Shown here: in pieces, positions 7,228-10,586 of the stretch
Layout of the letters: the number at the start of each line of letters is the position of its first letter
How positions within the stretch are numbered: the stretch's first letter is position 1
NCBI GenBank assembly: GCA_001799045.1
Contig: MGRY01000195.1
Location: 1-10,586 of the forward strand
DNA from: Deltaproteobacteria bacterium RIFCSPLOWO2_02_56_12
Lineage (GTDB): Bacteria > Desulfobacterota > Binatia > UBA9968
Direction of reading: 5' to 3'
DNA: 10,586 nt
Made by a program: the position numbers and the translations under genes
The notes under the pieces: model-generated
Database searches by the model: none
What the model was told of the DNA's origin: nothing
What the model saw: only the letters and a program-made list of their open reading frames with translations

Positions 7228-7255
7228 TCAGAAGTCCCCCTAAAGCAATTGCTCA

Positions 7256-7344
7256 GGGCGCAAGTTTTCGGGCCGCGGCCGATAGAGTCGTACCATGAGT
7301 CGAACCTCCCTCATCGGACGTCCGCGGCCCTCTCCCTCGCGCCC
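7256..7344 (-). repeat. GC-rich two-tier hairpin 1 in the nuoJ-nuoK gap
   Basis: In the minus-strand transcript, the outer stem GGGCGCGAG pairs with CUUGCGCCC (7336-7344 with 7256-7264; 9 bp including one G-U). A purine-rich internal loop follows, then a perfect 9-bp stem GGGCCGCGG / CCGCGGCCC (7322-7330 with 7270-7278). A third stem, CCGAUGAG with CUC-U-AUCGG (7310-7317 with 7279-7287), carries one bulged U. The outer G-U pair is compatible only with the minus-strand RNA. Such depth of pairing is not expected by chance in spacer DNA. Confidence 0.65.
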
Positions 7345-7357
7345 CTCGCCCTCGCAG

Positions 7358-7459
7358 TGAAAGCTGCCGCCCGGTCGAAGAGCCCGCGCATCCGATGAGC
7401 GGCGGTGGGAATAACCACGAACCCATTGCGCGGGCTCGGAGAGCGGGTGGCGGCTTTCA
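7358..7459. repeat. GC-rich two-tier hairpin 2 in the nuoJ-nuoK gap
   Basis: The outer arms 7358-7373 (TGAAAGCTGCCGCCCG) and 7444-7459 are complementary at 14 of 16 positions; the two exceptions are G-U pairs in plus-strand RNA and A-C mismatches in minus-strand RNA. After a 6-nt internal loop on each side, 7380-7390 (GAGCCCGCGCA) pairs perfectly over 11 bp with 7427-7437. The 36-nt apical loop contains GTGG / CCAC. The loop segment TCCGATGAG (7391-7399) is the reverse complement of 7310-7318 in hairpin 1, hinting that the two hairpins are diverged, inverted copies. Confidence 0.65.
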
Positions 7460-7470
7460 ACATTCCCCCC

Positions 7471-7971
7471 TCACTCCTTGAGTTCCTTACGGGAGATGAC
7501 CACGGCGCCGATCAGGGCCGCAAGTAAAACTAAAGAGGCAAGCTCAAAGGGTAACAAGTAATTTCCCAGAAAGAGATCGCCAATTTTTGCTGTGGTCGGG
7601 GAATAGAGGATCTCCTTGGCTTTCTGCCAGGGGGTCTCCCGGATCGTCTGCACGAGCAGAAAGAGAAAAACTCCGATGACCGCCAGGGCCGGGATCCTCC
7701 CGACCGCGCGGTTGGTGATCCGGACATCGGTGATCCGATGGGTCAGCATCACGGCAAACAGGATAAGGACCAGGATGCCGCCGACATAGATCAGCACCTG
7801 CACGGCGGCCACAAAATCCGCTCCTAAAAATACATAGATTGCGGCAACTCCGGCAAAAGTCCCAAGCAGGGAAAAGGCCGAGTGAATGATATTCCGGGAA
7901 AAGGCCACCATCGCCGCGGAGCCAACCGTAACGGCGGCGATCAGGTAAAAAATGACCGTGGCGAGCTCCAT
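7471..7971 (-). CDS. nuoJ: NADH-quinone oxidoreductase subunit J
   Basis: A 166-residue five-helix membrane subunit of the family's usual size. Its third helix contributes the pi-bulge region that links quinone-site changes to the proton channels; it is visible as FLGADFVAAVQVLIYVGGILVLILFAVML (48-76), with the conserved Tyr62 and Gly64-Gly65. The C-terminus PFELASLVLLAALIGAVVISRK (141-162) is also typical. It starts at ATG 7971, preceded by TAGGAAAAAG, a good ribosome-binding site. The 71-bp gap to nuoI contains only a small GGGTC / GACCC stem (8020-8040) and no gene. On the 3' side the stop codon is followed at once by the G-run that borders the palindromic insert before nuoK. Confidence 0.96.
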   Translation of the reverse strand: MELATVIFYLIAAVTVGSAAMVAFSRNIIHSAFSLLGTFAGVAAIYVFLGADFVAAVQVLIYVGGILVLILFAVMLTHRITDVRITNRAVGRIPALAVIGVFLFLLVQTIRETPWQKAKEILYSPTTAKIGDLFLGNYLLPFELASLVLLAALIGAVVISRKELKE

Positions 7972-8042
7972 CTTTTTCCTAGTCTCTAATTTGGAATCCC
8001 GAAGAGCCGACGGCCCCTTGGGTCAATTACAGGACGACCCCC

Positions 8043-8612
8043 CTACCCCTCCTCTGCGCCTGCCCCTCCCACCTTTTCTTCCGGGGTGGCAAACTCATCC
8101 AGATATTTTAGTCCAAGTTCAACCTTCGTTATCATCTGAGCATCGGTCTCTCCACCTTTTTTGGGCTTGTAAAGGGGGACAGGTTCGGTGACGAAATGCC
8201 GAACCAAACCGGCCGGATTGTAACAGGCTCCTTCAAACTCCTGCGAATGGCGAATGGACCCTGTCGGGCAAATCTCCGCGCAGAGACCGCAGTACATGCA
8301 TTTACAAATATCGATATCAAAGTGACTAAATGACCGCTGCTTTGTCTCTTTGTTCATCTCGATCCCGATCGTGATACAAGTGATCGGGCAGACCCGTTCA
8401 CAGGCAAGACAGCCGGTGCAGATATCCAGGTCCACTTCCAGAATCCCCCGGTATCTCAGAGGCAGCATCTCTTGAACCGGTTTTTCTATCCTGTCCGGAT
8501 ACTGGATCGTCATCGGGCGGCGCACAAAATGGGAAAAGGTAATGGCCATTCCCTCGAAGATCGTCGTGACCGTCTCTGCGACGTTGCCGACATATTCCAC
8601 CAGCGTGCTCAT
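8043..8612 (-). CDS. nuoI: NADH-quinone oxidoreductase subunit I (two [4Fe-4S] clusters)
   Basis: A 189-residue peripheral-arm subunit that carries clusters N6a and N6b and passes electrons towards NuoB and quinone. Two ferredoxin motifs are seen: Cys65-x2-Cys68-x2-Cys71-x3-Cys75-Pro (CTGCLACERVCP) and Cys105-x2-Cys108-x2-Cys111-x3-Cys115-Pro (CMYCGLCAEICP). RYRGILEV (53-60) before the first motif is characteristic of NuoI. An additional Cys103 lies two residues before the second motif (ICKCMYC). The C-terminal tail (about 150-189) is hydrophilic and ends in a Gly/Glu-rich stretch. It starts at ATG 8612 with AAGGAAG just upstream, overlapping the nuoH stop codon, which indicates coupled translation. 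Confidence 0.97.
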   Translation of the reverse strand: MSTLVEYVGNVAETVTTIFEGMAITFSHFVRRPMTIQYPDRIEKPVQEMLPLRYRGILEVDLDICTGCLACERVCPITCITIGIEMNKETKQRSFSHFDIDICKCMYCGLCAEICPTGSIRHSQEFEGACYNPAGLVRHFVTEPVPLYKPKKGGETDAQMITKVELGLKYLDEFATPEEKVGGAGAEEG

Positions 8613-8620
8613 TGGCTTCC

Positions 8621-9808
8621 TTAAATATAGGGTTTCCAGTAGATCTCCGGGCGTGAGTGGCGGATCTGATAATTCACCCGTTTAAAAAACAACAGCAAGA
8701 TGGCCACACCCATCAAAAACATACCGAAGCTTGCCAGCCGGTTCCCCTTTGGATAAAGCACCATCCAGGCCGCAGTTCCCAGGAGACTGACAAAGGAGAG
8801 GGGAACCAGGTATTTCCAGCAGGCAGACATCAGTTGATCGACCCTCACGCGCGGCAGGGTCCCGCGCACCCACATGGCGACAAAAACCCAGAAATATGCC
8901 TTAAGGAAAAAAACCATGAACTGGAGAACGCCTATCAGGACCGGATTATCCGTTACCGGGGGGACCTGCCACCCGCCCAAGAAAAGGGTGGTCGCTATCG
9001 CTCCAATCACGTAGAGGTTTCCCCATTCGGCGAAAAAGAAGAAGAGAAAACGCATCCCGCTGTATTCAGTGACATAGCCGGCCACCAGCTCGGATTCCGC
9101 CTCCGGGATATCAAAGGGGGTGCGGTTTCCCTCGGCCAGGGCCGCTGTGAAGTAAAGGAAAAAAGCGACAAAGGTAAAGGGGTTGTAGAAGAGAAACCAG
9201 TCCCAAGGCGCCCAGCCCTGGGCCTTGATGATTCCCTGCATGCTCATGGTCCCGGCGACGAAAATGATCGTCAACACGGCGAGCCCCGCAGGGATTTCAT
9301 AACTCACAATCTGCGCCGCCGAACGCATCCCTCCAAGGAGCGACCACTTGTTATTGGACGCCCAGCCCGCCATCAAGATCCCAACCACGACCAGAGAGGT
9401 CACAGCAAGGAGATAGAAAATACCGATATTGAGATCGGCAACGATGAGCTGACTGCCGAAGGGAATCACGACAAAGGTGGCTAGAAATCCGACAAAGACG
9501 ATATAGGGGGCGAGGACAAAGAGCCACTTATCGGCGGCTGAAGGGATAATATCTTCCTTGAGCAGATTCTTGATGCCGTCGGCAAGCCACTGGAGGATCC
9601 CCTGGGGCCCTACCCGGTTGGGACCGACCCGTGACTGCATCCTGGCCCAGACTCTCCGCTCCAGCCAGCTCGTGATCCCGGCCAGCGGAGCGACAAAGAA
9701 GGAGAGAACGACGAGGGCTGCCAGGAGCATCGCGCCGAGGTAAATAATCTCCTTGGGTAAACCCGGAAAGTACCCCTCCTGGATGAGCTGATCTACGAAA
9801 GCTTGCAT
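8621..9808 (-). CDS. nuoH: NADH-quinone oxidoreductase subunit H, C-terminally extended
   Basis: The membrane subunit that forms the quinone chamber with NuoB and NuoD and begins the charged axis of the membrane arm. Conserved segments are ERRVWARMQSRVGPNRVGP (50-68), GWASNNKWSLLGGMRSAAQ (148-166) followed by SYEIP, EGNRTPFDIPEAESELVAGY (226-245), and RGTLPRVRVDQLM (315-327). At 395 residues it is longer than the E. coli protein (325). The excess includes a C-terminal part (about 355-395) with one more hydrophobic helix (about 359-375) and a polar tail ending in WKPYI. It starts at ATG 9808, 21 bp after the nuoD stop. The nearest Shine-Dalgarno-like sequence is the repeated TTAGGATTAGGATTAAG, so spacing is loose. 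Confidence 0.97.
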   Translation of the reverse strand: MQAFVDQLIQEGYFPGLPKEIIYLGAMLLAALVVLSFFVAPLAGITSWLERRVWARMQSRVGPNRVGPQGILQWLADGIKNLLKEDIIPSAADKWLFVLAPYIVFVGFLATFVVIPFGSQLIVADLNIGIFYLLAVTSLVVVGILMAGWASNNKWSLLGGMRSAAQIVSYEIPAGLAVLTIIFVAGTMSMQGIIKAQGWAPWDWFLFYNPFTFVAFFLYFTAALAEGNRTPFDIPEAESELVAGYVTEYSGMRFLFFFFAEWGNLYVIGAIATTLFLGGWQVPPVTDNPVLIGVLQFMVFFLKAYFWVFVAMWVRGTLPRVRVDQLMSACWKYLVPLSFVSLLGTAAWMVLYPKGNRLASFGMFLMGVAILLLFFKRVNYQIRHSRPEIYWKPYI

Positions 9809-9818
9809 AAGCTTATCT

Positions 9819-9833
9819 TAATCCTAATCCTAA
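9819..9833. repeat. Short hexamer repeat over the nuoD stop / nuoH leader
   Basis: TAATCC-TAATCC-TAA on the plus strand, which reads TTAGGATTAGGATTA in the transcript. It begins within the nuoD stop codon and supplies the only AGGA-like ribosome-binding candidates for nuoH. The nearer AGGAT lies about 14 nt before the ATG, longer than usual. Confidence 0.5.
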
Positions 9834-10586
9834 CGATCGATTTCCGGCGCATCCACATCCAGGCTGGCAATGAGGGCAATCAGATCCGCCACCATAAGAC
9901 CACGGCTGATCTTATCGATCAGGCTCATGGCGGTGAAAGAACCGGTGCGGATCCTTACACGATAGGCGTACTCGCTGCCATCGCTGACCACGTAAAAGCC
10001 CATATCGCCGCGCGGGGCTTCCACCCGCACATAGATTTCCCCAGCAGGGGGCTTGAATTTGCGCGCGACCTTGGCAATCGCCGGACCCTTGGGCAGCATC
10101 TTGAGACACTGGTGGAGAATTCTGCAGCTCTCCTGCATCTCCCGAATGCGCACAATGTACCGATCGTAGCAATCCCCCAAAGTCCCCTTTTCGCCCGTGC
10201 CCACGGGGATATCGAACTCGAGTTCGGGATAAACCGAGTATGGGATGTCCCTGCGGATATCCCACTTAAATCCGCTGGCACGGAGATTCGGCCCGACGAT
10301 GTTGTATTGAAATGCATCCTCCCTGGTAATCACGGCGATATTGGCAAGCCGCTCAATAAAAATCTTATTGTATGAGAGAAGGCGGTTATATTCATCGACA
10401 ATAAGCTCAAAGTGATCCAGGAATTCGCTGATACGACCGCAGGTTTCCGGCGTGATATCGTATCCCACTCCGCCGATCCTGATATAATTGTAAGTGAGCC
10501 TCGCGCCGCAGATCTCCTCCATCAGGTTATTGACCGTTTCTCTTTCCCTGAGCGCATGAATAAACGGCGTGACCGCCCCGATATCC
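9830..10586 (-). CDS. nuoD: NADH-quinone oxidoreductase subunit D (49-kDa subunit), N-terminus outside window
   Basis: The frame runs open from the right edge to TAG at 9832-9830, giving 251 visible residues. The ATG at 10522 is internal: the frame continues upstream as DIGAVTPFIHALRERETV, which matches the conserved family segment DxGAxTPF...RE. Downstream come MEEICGARLTYNYIRIGGV, GPNLRASGFKWDIRRDIPY, GDCYDRYIVRIREM, EIYVRVEAPRGDMGFYVVSDGS, and a C-terminus ending in SLDVDAPEIDR that fits the family's end. The product lies next to NuoB and NuoH and forms the quinone headgroup pocket; its catalytic His/Tyr region lies N-terminal, beyond the window. The typical RTPSF is RTGSF here. Whether it is a separate NuoD or a NuoCD fusion cannot be seen. 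nuoH follows directly, without nuoE, nuoF or nuoG. Confidence 0.96.
   Translation of the reverse strand, partial: DIGAVTPFIHALRERETVNNLMEEICGARLTYNYIRIGGVGYDITPETCGRISEFLDHFELIVDEYNRLLSYNKIFIERLANIAVITREDAFQYNIVGPNLRASGFKWDIRRDIPYSVYPELEFDIPVGTGEKGTLGDCYDRYIVRIREMQESCRILHQCLKMLPKGPAIAKVARKFKPPAGEIYVRVEAPRGDMGFYVVSDGSEYAYRVRIRTGSFTAMSLIDKISRGLMVADLIALIASLDVDAPEIDR

Larger units (their letters stand above)
7235..7469. repeat. Putative palindromic insertion element between nuoJ and nuoK
   Basis: This 243-bp gap holds no recognisable gene and is visibly richer in G and C than its neighbours. It contains two successive two-tier hairpins (7256-7344 and 7358-7459, listed separately), a perfect GCAATTGC palindrome (7245-7252), and an identical hexamer TCCCCC at each end (7235-7240 and 7464-7469). 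Deleting one hexamer copy and everything between would leave nuoJ and nuoK about 13 bp apart with the GGGGG ribosome-binding site intact, as expected for an ancestral junction. This supports an insertion with short target duplication (MITE- or REP-like), but the hexamer is low complexity. A structured regulatory RNA is the alternative. Two tiny overlapping minus-strand frames (7311-7463 and 7240-7314) exist but are not supported as genes. Confidence 0.5.

Noticed and set aside
7279..7312. GGTTCGACTC in hairpin 1 resembling a tRNA T-loop
   Set aside because: No matching 5-bp T-stem, acceptor stem or anticodon arm could be drawn around it.
7240..7314. 24-codon minus-strand frame overlapping the previous one by ATGA and ending at the nuoK ribosome-binding site
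   Set aside because: The ATGA overlap is attractive for coupling, but the frame is very short and most of it lies in hairpin 1. Comparative evidence would be needed.
7311..7463. 50-codon minus-strand frame in the nuoJ-nuoK gap
   Set aside because: Its Arg/Ala-rich sequence follows from the GC-rich hairpins, the G-run sits too close to the ATG for a normal ribosome-binding site, and no family is recognised.
8020..8040. GGGTC / GACCC stem in the nuoI-nuoJ gap
   Set aside because: Only 5 bp with an 11-nt loop and no T-run; expected by chance at this length.
8657..9484. Plus-strand open frame (275 codons) opposite nuoH
   Set aside because: Antisense shadow of nuoH; no ribosome-binding site or recognisable domain.
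1..10586. CRISPR array, transposase, integrase, rRNA or tRNA genes
   Set aside because: No regularly spaced direct repeats, transposase or integrase frame, or RNA-gene signature was seen; the repeats found are palindromic or paired.

Overview
The window is a stretch of bacterial chromosome dominated by the distal half of a respiratory complex I (NADH:quinone oxidoreductase, nuo) operon on the minus strand. Read in the direction of transcription, the order is nuoD (5' end beyond the right edge), nuoH, nuoI, nuoJ, nuoK, nuoL, nuoM, nuoN. All seven complete genes are open, near or above family length, and keep the recognisable proton-channel, Fe-S and quinone-site residues. Nothing encoding NuoE, NuoF or NuoG lies between nuoD and nuoH, where 14-gene operons carry them. 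The layout therefore matches the 11-subunit or 'headless' type of complex I, or a genome that keeps EFG elsewhere. That layout, moderate GC and clear bacterial Shine-Dalgarno sites suggest a Gram-negative bacterium of the Desulfobacterota / Nitrospirota / Methylomirabilota / Acidobacteriota kind, but the phylum cannot be fixed from this sequence alone.

Left part (1-1746, plus strand): the lysine-rich tail of an unidentified gene ends at 101, with an intrinsic terminator over its stop codon. A pyrimidine-rich intergenic stretch of about 200 bp follows. Then comes a 477-residue membrane protein in which a ZIP-type metal transporter is split by a cytoplasmic cyclic-nucleotide-binding (CNB) domain. 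This gene is convergent with nuoN, 12 bp stop to stop. A 20-bp exact direct repeat lies at 251-270, upstream of the transporter gene, and again at 1843-1862 inside the 3' end of nuoN, so the transporter gene is bracketed by it.

Right part (1759-10586, minus strand): most junctions are tight (D-H, H-I, L-M and M-N are 6 to 22 bp). Three are not: I-J (71 bp, little structure), K-L (83 bp) and J-K (243 bp). The K-L gap holds a near-perfect 58-bp palindrome built from four GARGATN heptamers in each arm, followed by a T-run. The J-K gap holds two consecutive large GC-rich hairpins between two short G-runs and looks like an inserted palindromic element or structured RNA.

Functionally, NuoD, NuoI and NuoH belong to the hydrophilic arm and quinone pocket, while NuoJ, K, L, M and N form the proton-pumping membrane arm. 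The neighbouring transporter is not an obvious functional partner and may be a later arrival.
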